DNA from: Microbulbifer aggregans
Lineage (GTDB): Bacteria > Pseudomonadota > Gammaproteobacteria > Pseudomonadales > Cellvibrionaceae
Assembly: GCF_001750105.1 (NCBI RefSeq)
Contig: NZ_CP014143.1
Location: 3,689,501-3,753,500 of the forward strand
Direction of reading: 5' to 3'
Length of the DNA: 64,000 nt
Under the pieces are notes generated by a model. It was not told where the DNA came from. It worked only from the letters and a program-made list of their open reading frames with translations, and made no database searches. Positions 35,999 to 44,847 of the stretch are shown here, in pieces. The position numbers and the translations under genes are program-made. Each line of letters opens with the position of its first letter. Positions within the stretch are counted from its first letter, which is position 1.

Positions 35999-36197
35999 AT
36001 ACGCCAGCGGATAGTGGGAGGGAAAGATAACTTCTGGCTTCAGAGGCCAATATGGGTGCTTGCCGGGGCTTCGTTGGCTTCCGGGCGCGAGCGGATTACC
36101 GTTCGCCATTGCCTGGCTGCTCCTACTGCCGCCGTCTAGCCTGATACAGCCCCCGGTTAGCCGCCGCAGGTACAGGTCGAATCACTGAGAATGGAAA

Positions 36198-36782
36198 ATG
36201 AAGCCCCTTTTCAATAGGCAGACAGAGAAAAGTGACAGAGCATTGAGGGCGATAGCCCATATGCCGACCAGGAGTCTGGATATCCTGATGGACGAGGAGT
36301 TTGCTCTAGGGTTATCCGATGCCGAGCTTATGCGCATCGCGATATTTCTTGCAGCAAAGAGCTATGACGAGGGAGGCTGCCCGATTGGGGCGGTTATCAT
36401 CGATAACTCGACCAGAAAAATCCTCGGCAAGGGACACAATACCCTGGTGCAGGAGAACCACCCCTACAACCACGGCGAAACCTCTGCCATCCGGGACGCC
36501 GGACGTGTCGACTTCAGCAAGACAACCCTGTTCACCAGCCTGAGTCCGTGTGACATCTGTGCAACGTTGATTCACATGAGAGGGTTCAGTCGTGTGGTTG
36601 TAGGCGATGTCACCAATGTCGCCGGCAATGAAAAGCTTCTGCAGCAAAAAGGGATTCCGGTGGATATCCTGGAGGACCAGTATGGCATCGCACTGTACGC
36701 CCGATTCAGGGCTGAAAAGCCCGACCAGGAGCTGGAAGACTGGCAGGGTCTAAGGGCCGTGAAACATCGGAACGACAGATAA
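36198..36782 (+). CDS. Cytosine/nucleoside deaminase family protein
   Basis: A 194-aa zinc-dependent deaminase of the CDA fold. The catalytic H-x-E is HGETSA (H92, E94) and the second zinc motif is SPCDIC (C118, C121). This resembles yeast-type cytosine deaminase and related bacterial proteins more than tRNA adenosine deaminase, whose A-x-E signature is absent. There is a 30-residue N-terminal extension before MDEEFALGLSD, where translation might also begin. It stands alone between unrelated genes. Confidence 0.8.
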   Translation: MKPLFNRQTEKSDRALRAIAHMPTRSLDILMDEEFALGLSDAELMRIAIFLAAKSYDEGGCPIGAVIIDNSTRKILGKGHNTLVQENHPYNHGETSAIRDAGRVDFSKTTLFTSLSPCDICATLIHMRGFSRVVVGDVTNVAGNEKLLQQKGIPVDILEDQYGIALYARFRAEKPDQELEDWQGLRAVKHRNDR

Positions 36783-36885
36783 TCGGCTTTTTGGCCACCC
36801 AGTGGTAGTAACCCGCTCGCTGCCAATCTGACTCTCTGCGCCCCTTATCCATGCTTTCCAACACGGCGAATAACACACTACCCGC

Positions 36886-38754
36886 CTAGCCCATCGAAAC
36901 ATCGCCGTCCGGCAATGGCGGGCTGCCCGCAAGTTTTTCCGCTGGCTTTTCTGCCGTCTCCTCCGGCGCGATCAGGCTGACAATCTGCCATTCGTCCTTG
37001 AGGGCAAACTCGTGTGAAATCGTATTGATATGCACCCTGCCCTGCGGGTCGATGGCATAGAGTCGCGTAGCGCGGTTGCCGTAGGTTTCCTTGTAGTCCT
37101 CGATGGTGAATGTGTCCGTGAGACGCGTGGTGCGGATAGTCGCGCCCTTTGCCACCAGGCTGGCGAGACGGCCGTAAGTGGCGTTCTCGGCAAACAGTTC
37201 CAGCTTCCTGGCGTACTCTTCAGAGACCTTGTGGCGTGCCCGCCCCTCCTGGACTCCCTGGCTCAACCCGAACACCGTGCCATCACCCAGGACATGCTCG
37301 AAGTGATAGGTCACCAGCGGGTTGAGCTGTTTGTAGGGTGACAGCACCAGCACCTTGCCCACCGAGGACAGGTCCATGGTCATACTCGCGTGTTCGGAGA
37401 TCGGGTTACCGTAGTAGGTGGGGATGTTGTCCATTCGCGCCTCGCGGATGGCATCCCAGTTGGTATCCGCGATGATGACCGGCACATCCTTTTCCATCAG
37501 GTCTTTCGCCAGCATGCGCGCAAACTTGCTGCCGCCGAAGATCAGGTAGCCGTTGGGGTAACGGGCGCGTACACCGAGTAGTTTGGCGATGCCCTTGGAG
37601 GTCAGGCTCTGCAGGACGACGGTGGCGATGATCAACAGGAACACCATCGGCACCAGCAGTTCGGATTTTGGCAGGCCGAACTCATCCAGCTTCAGAGCAA
37701 ACAGGGCGGACACCGCGGCCGCCACAATGCCTCGCGGCGCAATCCAGCTCAACATGGCCAGCTCGCGCCAGCTCAACCCAGACCCGGGCGAGGACAGGAA
37801 CACGGACAGCGGCCGGGCGACAAACATGATCGCCACCAGCACCAGCAGTGCGCCCCAGCCCAACTGGGTCAGCGTGAACAGCTCCAGCCGCGCCGCCAGC
37901 AGGATGAATAGTGCCGAGATCAGCAGCACGCTGAGGGTTTCCTTGAACTCGAGGATGTCATCGACATCCAGGCCCTTCATATTGGCCATCCAGATACCCA
38001 TCACCGTCACCGTGAGCAGGCCCGATTCATGACTCATCAGGTCAGACGCGGCATAGGCACCGAGCATCAGGGTGAGCACGGCGGTGTTACGCAGGTAGTG
38101 GGGCACCCAGTTGTTCCTGAGCAGGAGACCGAGGAAATATCCCATCAATGAGCCCAGCCCGAAGCCGATCGCCACCACCTTGAGAAAAATCACCAGGGTA
38201 TGCTCGAAGGCGCCTTGTGCGGCCACCACGTACTCGTACACCAGCACCGCCAGCAGGGCGCCGATGGGATCGATGACAATGCCCTCCCAGCGCAGGATGT
38301 TGGAGATACGCGCATTGGGGCGCACCGAGCGCAACATCGGCACGATCACGGTGGGCCCGGTAACGGTGACGATGGCGCCAAACAGCGCCGCCAGCTGCAT
38401 GGGCATGCCGAGGAAGTAATACGCAGCGGGTGTGGCAATGACCCATGTCACCAGAGCACCCAGGGTACACAGGTTGCGCACCATGGTGCCGTGCCCGGCC
38501 AGGTCAGAGAATTTGAGCGTCAGCGCGCCTTCAAAGAGGATAATCGCGACGGCGAGGGAAACGAGGGGGAACAGCAAATCGCCGAACAGGGCATCCGGGT
38601 CCAGTATACCGGTCATCGGTCCCAGTATGAGGCCGGCCAGCAGCAGCGGCAGGATCGCCGGCAGCTTGAGCATAAAGGCCAGGTACTGACACGCAATCGA
38701 GACGATCCCGACCATCACCAGCAGGGCCATCGGATTCGTGAGGATCTGTTCCAT
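36886..38754 (-). CDS. CPA1-type Na+(K+)/H+ antiporter with RCK nucleotide-binding domain
   Basis: A 622-aa protein. Residues 1 to about 395 form 12 or so membrane helices of the monovalent cation:proton antiporter-1 fold, with EGIVIDPIGALLAVLVYEYV carrying the ion-binding Asp and WIAPRGIVAAAVSALFALKL typical of the family. A Rossmann RCK/TrkA-N-like domain follows (NGYLIFGGSKFARMLAKDLMEKDVPVIIADTN). An extra soluble domain and a Pro/Glu-rich tail end the protein. It should exchange Na+ or K+ for protons at the inner membrane and be gated by a nucleotide. It converges on the deaminase gene. Confidence 0.9.
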   Translation of the reverse strand: MEQILTNPMALLVMVGIVSIACQYLAFMLKLPAILPLLLAGLILGPMTGILDPDALFGDLLFPLVSLAVAIILFEGALTLKFSDLAGHGTMVRNLCTLGALVTWVIATPAAYYFLGMPMQLAALFGAIVTVTGPTVIVPMLRSVRPNARISNILRWEGIVIDPIGALLAVLVYEYVVAAQGAFEHTLVIFLKVVAIGFGLGSLMGYFLGLLLRNNWVPHYLRNTAVLTLMLGAYAASDLMSHESGLLTVTVMGIWMANMKGLDVDDILEFKETLSVLLISALFILLAARLELFTLTQLGWGALLVLVAIMFVARPLSVFLSSPGSGLSWRELAMLSWIAPRGIVAAAVSALFALKLDEFGLPKSELLVPMVFLLIIATVVLQSLTSKGIAKLLGVRARYPNGYLIFGGSKFARMLAKDLMEKDVPVIIADTNWDAIREARMDNIPTYYGNPISEHASMTMDLSSVGKVLVLSPYKQLNPLVTYHFEHVLGDGTVFGLSQGVQEGRARHKVSEEYARKLELFAENATYGRLASLVAKGATIRTTRLTDTFTIEDYKETYGNRATRLYAIDPQGRVHINTISHEFALKDEWQIVSLIAPEETAEKPAEKLAGSPPLPDGDVSMG

Positions 38755-38911
38755 AGAGACGGCCAGCCGATTGCGTTATGAATGTAGGCGCGAGTTTATA
38801 AATTAGCGGATCGGCCCTGGAATTCAATGAGTCGAACCCGGGGCCATGCGCTATCAACCGGCCCCCTTGCCCCCGATGATCTGGCCTCCCACTTTTTCGG
38901 GCGCCCGGAGG

Positions 38912-39877
38912 CTAACCGTTGATCTGATCCAGGATATGCAGCGCCCCGGCGATATAGGCCAGCCGCTCATCGACACTGAGGGCATCCGGCCGCACCGAAA
39001 TCTTGACGCCCATAAAGTCGAGCGCGTCCGCATCAGCGACCTGTAGGCAGCGGCGGAATTCCGTTTCGGTCAGCAGTGAGCAGGGCTCGAAGGCCGGGAT
39101 ATCGAAGGCTTGCGCCGGTGGCATATGGGTATCGCGCCAGGCTCCATAGGCACTCTCCTGCCCCGAGACACCGGAAAACATCAGCCCGCGCAAAAGTCCC
39201 GCGTCCCGTGCCGCCTGAAGGTGCGCCACAGGCCCATCCACGCTGCGCGCCTCCAGTGCCGAGCGGCCCCAGTTGATGCACAGCCCTATCGGGTTACTGG
39301 CCTCGCGGTTGACGGTGGTCACCGCTTCGATTTCCGTTTCGATGTGCATAAAGCCCTTATCGGCGCTCTGCCCCGGTACCTGGGCATCGCAGTGCTCCAG
39401 CACCAGTGTGGCGCCGTCCCAGTCCCGGGACGCCAGGGTTTGCAATGACTTGGTCAGCGCCGTCCCGTCGGGCCCGATTTCCGACGTCACCCGCGGCGCG
39501 GCGTGGACCAGCAGTGCGGTGACTGCCTTACGGCCGAGGTGGCGGTTGAGTTTGAGAATGGCCTGTCGCGCCTGCTGGTAAAACTCCAGCGCCGCCTGGC
39601 GCCCCGCTTCATCAGTGGACGCGAGGCCGAAACTGGCATCGTTGCCCAGCCGCTGCATGACACCCGGCAGTCCGGTAAAGACGAAATCCCAGTCCGGGTC
39701 GATGTTTGCCAGGAACCAGTCGTCATCCTCCTGGTGCAGCGTACCGGTAAAGGGATGTTCCAGTCCGCGCACATTCGGCATCGCCTTCAGTCCCTGCAGG
39801 TATTCGCCCTGAACGGCGGGATCCCAGGATTCGGTGATCGGAGCAGTGGCGTAGGCCCCAACGAAATAACGCATCAT
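38912..39877 (-). CDS. DUF4862 family protein (TIM-barrel-like)
   Basis: A 321-aa cytoplasmic protein opening MMRYFVGAYATAP. Patterns GATLVLEHCDAQVPG and NPIGLCINWGRSALEAR resemble the beta-strand ends of xylose-isomerase-like TIM barrels and fit DUF4862. The function is unknown. The start is preceded by GGAAAGAG. It is divergent from the glutamine-synthetase-like gene, with 275 bp between them. Confidence 0.7.
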   Translation of the reverse strand: MMRYFVGAYATAPITESWDPAVQGEYLQGLKAMPNVRGLEHPFTGTLHQEDDDWFLANIDPDWDFVFTGLPGVMQRLGNDASFGLASTDEAGRQAALEFYQQARQAILKLNRHLGRKAVTALLVHAAPRVTSEIGPDGTALTKSLQTLASRDWDGATLVLEHCDAQVPGQSADKGFMHIETEIEAVTTVNREASNPIGLCINWGRSALEARSVDGPVAHLQAARDAGLLRGLMFSGVSGQESAYGAWRDTHMPPAQAFDIPAFEPCSLLTETEFRRCLQVADADALDFMGVKISVRPDALSVDERLAYIAGALHILDQING

Positions 39878-40152
39878 TCTCTTTCCAATGGTACTGATCA
39901 AAATTTCGGCCCGACGGCCGTATTGCGGGCTGCGGGACGGTGAAACCCAGGAGCCGGGGATATTAAGGGCAGTCTATCACTGCCGCAGACAAATCTAGTC
40001 GCTCTCGATGCCCGCCCTGCTCCTGCCCGATGAAAAGCTTGCTGGCTAGTGCACTGCCGGCGGGCCTTTCTCCCGCCTTCTGTCCAGATCCCCCTCGTGG
40101 ATATATTTCGTTTACACTGCGGGCTTCGTTTATTTCTGCCGTCGGAGTCACC

Positions 40153-41541
40153 ATGAGTCAGCCTGAAAGCCGTTCCTGGCTGGACGAATTACCCCCAGCC
40201 TTCCAGGCCTACCGCAATGGCCGCAGACTGGACGAGGTCGAATGCATTATTCCCGACCTGAACGGCATGTCCCGCGGCAAGGCAATGCCGCTGAAGAAGT
40301 TTTCCCCGGATACACCGATCTTCCTGCCGATTTCCATTTTTTATCAGACCATCACCGGCCAGGATGTGGAGATGGACATCGCCAATCAATGGGCCGAGAG
40401 CGACATGGTGCTGGTGCCGGATATGTCCACGGCGATGGCCGCACCCTGGGCCAAGCAGCCAACGCTGCAGATTATTCACGACCTGCAGGATTTCGATGGC
40501 AAGCCGATTTTCTGTGCACCCCGGAACATTCTCAAGCATGTAATCAGCCTGTATGAACAGCAGGGCTGGAAGCCGGTGATTGCGCCGGAACTGGAATTCT
40601 ATCTGACCAAGCCCAATGTCGATCCCAACGAGCCGATACAACCGCCTGTGGGCCGCAGCGGGCGTTCCGGTACGGCGCTGCAGTCCTACTCGATGACGGC
40701 CGTGGATGAATACGGGCCGGTGATCGACAATATTTACGATTATGCCGAGGCCGCCGGCCTGCATATCGATTCGGTGATTCAGGAAGATGGCGCCGGCCAG
40801 GTGGAGTTCAACCTCACCCATGGCGACCCGCTGTTGCTCGCGGACCAGGTGTTTTATTTCAAGCGCATCATCAAGGAAGCGGCACTGAATAACGGTATGT
40901 TCGCCACCTTTATGGCCAAGCCTATGCGCGACCAGCCCGGCAGTGCCATGCATGTGCACCAGAGTGTGGTGGACATTGCCAGCGGCAACAATATTTTCTC
41001 CGATGCCGAGGGCAATGCGACCGACCTGTTCCGCTATTTTATTGGCGGTACACAGAAGCACCTGATCGAGGTGATGCCGTTGATTGCCCCGAACGTCAAT
41101 TCATACCGACGCTTCGAATCAGAGGCCAACTCCAGTGCGCCCACCAATACCGCCTGGGGCTACGACAACCGCGCTACCGGTCTGCGCGTACCCCACTCCG
41201 GCCCCCAGGATCGCCGCCTGGAAAATCGCGTGATCGGTGTGGACACCAACCCGTATCTGTCGATTGCAGCCAGCCTGGCCTGTGGCTACCTGGGGATGAT
41301 GAATCAGATTGAACCGGGCGCGCCGGCAGAGGGTGAGCTGGATGACGAGCAACAAGTCCAGTCCTACATCCCCAGCACTTTCGATGAGGCGCTGCGTATC
41401 TTCACGGAATCGGTGGAGATCCAGCAGACGCTGGGCAAAGACTTCTGCCATCTGTATGCGGAAGTCAAAATGGAGGAGCTGCGCCAGTTCCACCGGGAAA
41501 TCTCGCCATGGGAGCGGGAGCACCTGATGCTGAATGTATAA
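40153..41541 (+). CDS. puuA: Glutamine synthetase family protein, probable gamma-glutamylputrescine synthetase
   Basis: A 462-aa ATP-dependent ligase. It has the PuuA-like N-terminal beta-grasp (VECIIPDLNGMSRGKAMP), the metal-binding APELEFYL and EDGAGQVEFNLTH, HVHQSVVD, and ENRVIGVDTNPYLSIAASLACGY. It lacks the Tyr adenylylation context of GlnA and is shorter at the C-terminus, as PuuA-type enzymes are. The role is probably gamma-glutamylation of putrescine or another amine in polyamine use. ATG 40153 is chosen for GGAG upstream. No other puu gene is adjacent, so the exact amine is uncertain. Confidence 0.8.
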   Translation: MSQPESRSWLDELPPAFQAYRNGRRLDEVECIIPDLNGMSRGKAMPLKKFSPDTPIFLPISIFYQTITGQDVEMDIANQWAESDMVLVPDMSTAMAAPWAKQPTLQIIHDLQDFDGKPIFCAPRNILKHVISLYEQQGWKPVIAPELEFYLTKPNVDPNEPIQPPVGRSGRSGTALQSYSMTAVDEYGPVIDNIYDYAEAAGLHIDSVIQEDGAGQVEFNLTHGDPLLLADQVFYFKRIIKEAALNNGMFATFMAKPMRDQPGSAMHVHQSVVDIASGNNIFSDAEGNATDLFRYFIGGTQKHLIEVMPLIAPNVNSYRRFESEANSSAPTNTAWGYDNRATGLRVPHSGPQDRRLENRVIGVDTNPYLSIAASLACGYLGMMNQIEPGAPAEGELDDEQQVQSYIPSTFDEALRIFTESVEIQQTLGKDFCHLYAEVKMEELRQFHREISPWEREHLMLNV

Positions 41542-41632
41542 CTCATTGGAGGCGACCGGCGTTTCTGTATCAACTCGGAAGCGGGAGCCAGGGCCTTCGG
41601 TACCCAATGCAAAAATAACACGAGGTAAAACG

Positions 41633-42349
41633 ATGGATTCTGTAGTCAGTGAGGCAGCTACTGCCAAGACGCCTTTCACCAGTGCAATGAGCCTTGAAGC
41701 CGCCATCAAGACGCGCCGCTCGGTGCGTGGTTACCTGAACAAGCCGGTGCCTCAGGAGGTGCTGGAACGCATTTTCAAGCTGGCCCAGCACGCGCCTTCC
41801 AACTGCAATATCCAGCCATGGAAAGTATGGGTGGCATCCGGCGAGTTGAAAGACCGGCTGCGCCAACAGCTGGTGGAGAAGGTCATCAAGGGTGTGCCGT
41901 TCAATGCAGATTATGAATACCCGGGCAAGTTCGACGGCGAGTACCGCCGCCGCCAGGTGGAATGTGCCATGGAGCTCTATGACAATATGGGCATTGCCCG
42001 GACTGACAAGGAGGGCCGCATGCGGGCGTCGCTGAGAAACTTCGAACTGTTCGATGCCCCCCACGTGTGCTTTATCGGCATGGACAAACGCTTTGGCGCG
42101 TCGGTGGCGCTCGACGTGGGTATGTATGCCCAGAGCCTGATGCTGGCCATGACTTCACACGGTGTTGCCAGCTGCGCCCAGGGCGCCCTGCGCTACTACC
42201 CGGATCTGGTGCGCGAGACGTTCAAAATTGGTGACGACACCAATATCCTGCTGGGCATCTCCTTTGGCTATGAAGACACCGAGGTACCCGCCAACAATAC
42301 CCGCGTGGGCCGCGATGATATCAGCCAGAGCGTGGTGTTTGCAGAATAG
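41633..42349 (+). CDS. Nitroreductase family flavoprotein
   Basis: A 238-aa FMN-dependent NAD(P)H reductase. Motifs are IKTRRSVRGYLNKPVPQEVL, LAQHAPSNCNIQPWKVWVA, LDVGMYAQSLMLAMTSHGV and LGISFGYED. The family reduces nitroaromatics, quinones or enones. The ATG at 41633 has CGAGG upstream, while the overlapping frame from 41534 is untranslated leader. The 91-bp gap to puuA suggests one transcript, ended by a terminator at 42385. Confidence 0.9.
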   Translation: MDSVVSEAATAKTPFTSAMSLEAAIKTRRSVRGYLNKPVPQEVLERIFKLAQHAPSNCNIQPWKVWVASGELKDRLRQQLVEKVIKGVPFNADYEYPGKFDGEYRRRQVECAMELYDNMGIARTDKEGRMRASLRNFELFDAPHVCFIGMDKRFGASVALDVGMYAQSLMLAMTSHGVASCAQGALRYYPDLVRETFKIGDDTNILLGISFGYEDTEVPANNTRVGRDDISQSVVFAE

Positions 42350-42384
42350 TCCAGCTAAAGACCTATCCCCCAGTGAAAACTGAT

Positions 42385-42420
42385 AAAGCCACCGTCGCGA
42401 ACCTGGCAGTGGCTTTTCCT
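42385..42420 (+). terminator. Terminator after the nitroreductase gene
   Basis: AAAGCCAC (42385-42392) pairs with GTGGCTTT (42409-42416). The following T-tract runs straight into the hexanucleotide repeat. Confidence 0.75.
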
Positions 42421-42461
42421 TTCCCTTTCCCTTTCCCTTTCCCTTTCCCTTTCCCTTTCCC
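42420..42461. repeat. (TTTCCC)7 simple sequence repeat
   Basis: Seven uninterrupted TTTCCC units, preceded by a degenerate unit TTTCCT. It lies in non-coding sequence behind the nitroreductase terminator. One strand is pure pyrimidine and the other pure purine. Confidence 0.95.
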
Positions 42462-42635
42462 TAAAAGCAACGATAAAAATTCATACAAAATCAGTCCGCC
42501 GCGCTGCTATTACAGAACTTTTAGCGCCATGTCGCTATGCTCATCATTAAACTTCCACGCTGACCTGAGGCCCTGGACTCAGCATCTATAATTGGGCATT
42601 CATCACTTTTTACATTCATGTAGGGCGAGACCATC

Positions 42636-42812
42636 ATGGAAGGCATCCTTGGCGTCCTGATTTTCATTGCGGACATCTACGCCATCATCAAGATCCTGCA
42701 AAGCTCCGCTTCCGGGCTCAAGAAGCTGGTCTGGGTTCTGATCGTGCTGTTACTGCCGGTCATTGGCCTGATTATCTGGTTCTTCGCCGGACCAGGAAGT
42801 AAGGGCCGCTGA
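42636..42812 (+). CDS. Small PLDc_N-type membrane protein
   Basis: A 58-aa protein with two hydrophobic helices (ILGVLIFIADIYAIIKIL and LVWVLIVLLLPVIGLIIWFFAG) separated by SSASGLKK. The order helix, KKLVW, LLPVIGLIIWF fits the PLD nuclease N-terminal domain family of short membrane proteins. GGGCGAG precedes the ATG. The function is unknown; stand-alone copies are common. Confidence 0.8.
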   Translation: MEGILGVLIFIADIYAIIKILQSSASGLKKLVWVLIVLLLPVIGLIIWFFAGPGSKGR

Positions 42813-42910
42813 CCGACGGCGGCCCTCACTCAACCCCTTTGCTACTTACCGGCAACGCTCTCACCGCGCGGCCATCGAGTATTGCAGCCCACGTCTATTC
42901 ATAATCTTGT

Positions 42911-43597
42911 ATGAAGCAGGCGCCATCATCAGAAAGGCATTTGAATCAACGCCGTAATGGCCACATTCTGGTCTGGGAACTGATGGGCGCTGTATGGATT
43001 CTGGTCGCGGGGAGCTTTCTGCACTTTGCATTTGCATGGAGCGGGCACTGGCGACCGATTGCCGCATTCGTTCCGGTGAATGAGAGTGTCTGGGAACACC
43101 TGAAGCTGCTCTTCTGGCCGGGCCTGTTCTTTGCGCTTCTGGAGTGGCGCTTTATCCCTGTCGACCTGCGTCAATTCGTTACCGCGAAATGCCTCAGCCT
43201 GACTGCCATGCCCGTTGTGCTTATCACTCTGTTTTACACCTATACCGCCATCCTGACTGACAATTATCTGGCGCTCGATCTCCTGTCTTTTATGGTTGCG
43301 ATCGCCGCCGGGCAATGGATCAGTTATTCGCTCCTCACCCGCCCCTCTGAAGCCCGGAGCTCGTGCATGCCGGGGCTTGTAGGCATGGCATTCTTCCTGA
43401 TCGCCTTCCCCCTTTTCACCTTTGCTCCACCTCACATCTCCCTGTTTGAACACAAAGAAACCGGGCTGTACGGCATCCCCACGAATAGGTGGCCTCTGAA
43501 TACCACTCCCACCGGACTCCAGGGTCCCGGATCCACGCCCATGACGTGTGAAGCGCTTTTCCATACCCCACCAGGCAATCTGGCGCGCTATCCGTGA
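42911..43597 (+). CDS. DUF6512-like membrane protein
   Basis: A 228-aa integral membrane protein with about five hydrophobic segments. The motif VNESVWEHLKLLFWPGLFFALLEW is characteristic of the DUF6512 group, and PPHISLFEHKETGLYGI near the end also fits. The last ~35 residues (NRWPLNTTPTGLQGPG onward) look unconserved and may be read-through. The start lacks a clear ribosome site. No function is known. Confidence 0.65.
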   Translation: MKQAPSSERHLNQRRNGHILVWELMGAVWILVAGSFLHFAFAWSGHWRPIAAFVPVNESVWEHLKLLFWPGLFFALLEWRFIPVDLRQFVTAKCLSLTAMPVVLITLFYTYTAILTDNYLALDLLSFMVAIAAGQWISYSLLTRPSEARSSCMPGLVGMAFFLIAFPLFTFAPPHISLFEHKETGLYGIPTNRWPLNTTPTGLQGPGSTPMTCEALFHTPPGNLARYP

Positions 43598-43789
43598 CCT
43601 GCGTCTTGGCTGTTCAGTAAATGTTCAGGTAAACATTGTACTGTGGTTCCAATTTTCTGCCGGATGGCGGCTGTAGCGTCGCCAGCATGCCTGATGAATC
43701 CGCCATCCGCCCTAATCGCCACACAGGCCGGTAGCTGCTTGTCACCCAAGCCACCTGTGGCCAGCCGGGTCTCCCGGAGGGAAGTTCAT

Positions 43790-44329
43790 ATGTATAAGAA
43801 ACTGTTGCCCACCCTTCTTCTGACGGCTATGGCCAGCGGATGTAGCCTCGCGCCATACCAGGGAGCCCCTGTCGAGGACAGTGTTCCCCAGATCGAAGGC
43901 AAAGAACTGCAGCCGGGGGCTCCCGATAGCGACCAGCTCAAGCAAAAGCTCTATTCACAACATCAGGAGTGGAAGGGTATTCCCTATCGACTGGGCGGAC
44001 TCAGCAAGCGGGGCATCGACTGCTCCGGCCTGGTGTATACCACCTACCGGGATCACCTGGGCATTGAGCTGCCCCGCACCACCCGCTATCAGGCTCAGGT
44101 GGGCACATCCATTCGCCGCAGCGACCTCCGCACCGGGGACCTGGTCTTCTTCAAGACCGGTCACAAGGTCCGTCATGTGGGCATCTACCTGGAAGACGGC
44201 AAGTTCTTTCATGCGTCAACCTCCAAGGGGGTGACCATCTCCAGGCTGGATGGTTATTACTGGCGCGACAGGTACTGGCAGGCACGGCGCGTGGACCTGG
44301 ATAGCTATGGTCTTGCGATGGGGAAATAG
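43790..44329 (+). CDS. NlpC/P60 family peptidoglycan endopeptidase, lipoprotein
   Basis: A 179-aa lipoprotein (lipobox MASGC, C18) with an NlpC/P60 domain that cuts peptide cross-links of the murein. The catalytic triad is C78 (DCSGLVY), H129 (RHVGIYL) and H141 (FFHAST). The spacing is the same as in Escherichia coli MepS (C68, H119, H131). GGAGG precedes ATG 43790; the frame upstream is leader. It probably acts in cell-wall expansion. Confidence 0.92.
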   Translation: MYKKLLPTLLLTAMASGCSLAPYQGAPVEDSVPQIEGKELQPGAPDSDQLKQKLYSQHQEWKGIPYRLGGLSKRGIDCSGLVYTTYRDHLGIELPRTTRYQAQVGTSIRRSDLRTGDLVFFKTGHKVRHVGIYLEDGKFFHASTSKGVTISRLDGYYWRDRYWQARRVDLDSYGLAMGK

Positions 44330-44421
44330 GGCTGCCCAAGAGGGGGTAGTAAGGTAAGCTGTGCGCTTCGGGACCGCGCCAGTCCTGCCCAAAATGCAGT
44401 ATCCAACCAAAGAAGCACACC

Positions 44422-44808
44422 ATGGATAAAGAAGAACTCGAGGCAATCCTCGGCCTCAGTTGCGAAGACCGCTACGATTACTTTCTCGATCTGGTCGGGG
44501 AAGAAAGGGAAGTCTGGATCCTGATCAACAGCGAGGAGCACTTCCTCAAGCTGCACTCCGACGAAAAAGGCGCTCCTGACTACTTGCCAGTCTGGCCCAG
44601 TGCTGAATTCGCCACTGCTTACGCCAGTAGTGACACGGACCTGACCCCAAAGAGCATCGCCCTGCCCCAGTTCCTGAAGAAGTGGCTCCCGGGCCTGGAT
44701 CGGGATGGTATCAAAGTCGGTGTCTTCCCCGGCTCGGACGACAGCGTCTGGATCATGGGGGCGCAGGAACTGGAAAAGGACCTGCGGGAGGAACTCTCCC
44801 GCTTCTGA
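44422..44808 (+). CDS. DUF2750 family protein
   Basis: A 128-aa acidic soluble protein. The patterns RYDYFLDLVGEEREVWIL, LPVWPSAEFATAYA and LPQFLKKWLPGLDRDGIKVGVFP match the DUF2750 layout over its full length. The role is unknown. No obvious operon partners. Confidence 0.8.
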   Translation: MDKEELEAILGLSCEDRYDYFLDLVGEEREVWILINSEEHFLKLHSDEKGAPDYLPVWPSAEFATAYASSDTDLTPKSIALPQFLKKWLPGLDRDGIKVGVFPGSDDSVWIMGAQELEKDLREELSRF

Positions 44809-44847
44809 CTGCGCGCCAGCTATCGCAAGCTGCCGACATGGACCCGC

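Noticed and set aside
42373..42591. 72-codon ORF containing a Pro-Phe repeat
   Set aside because: It is the translation of the TTTCCC repeat and terminator, not a gene.
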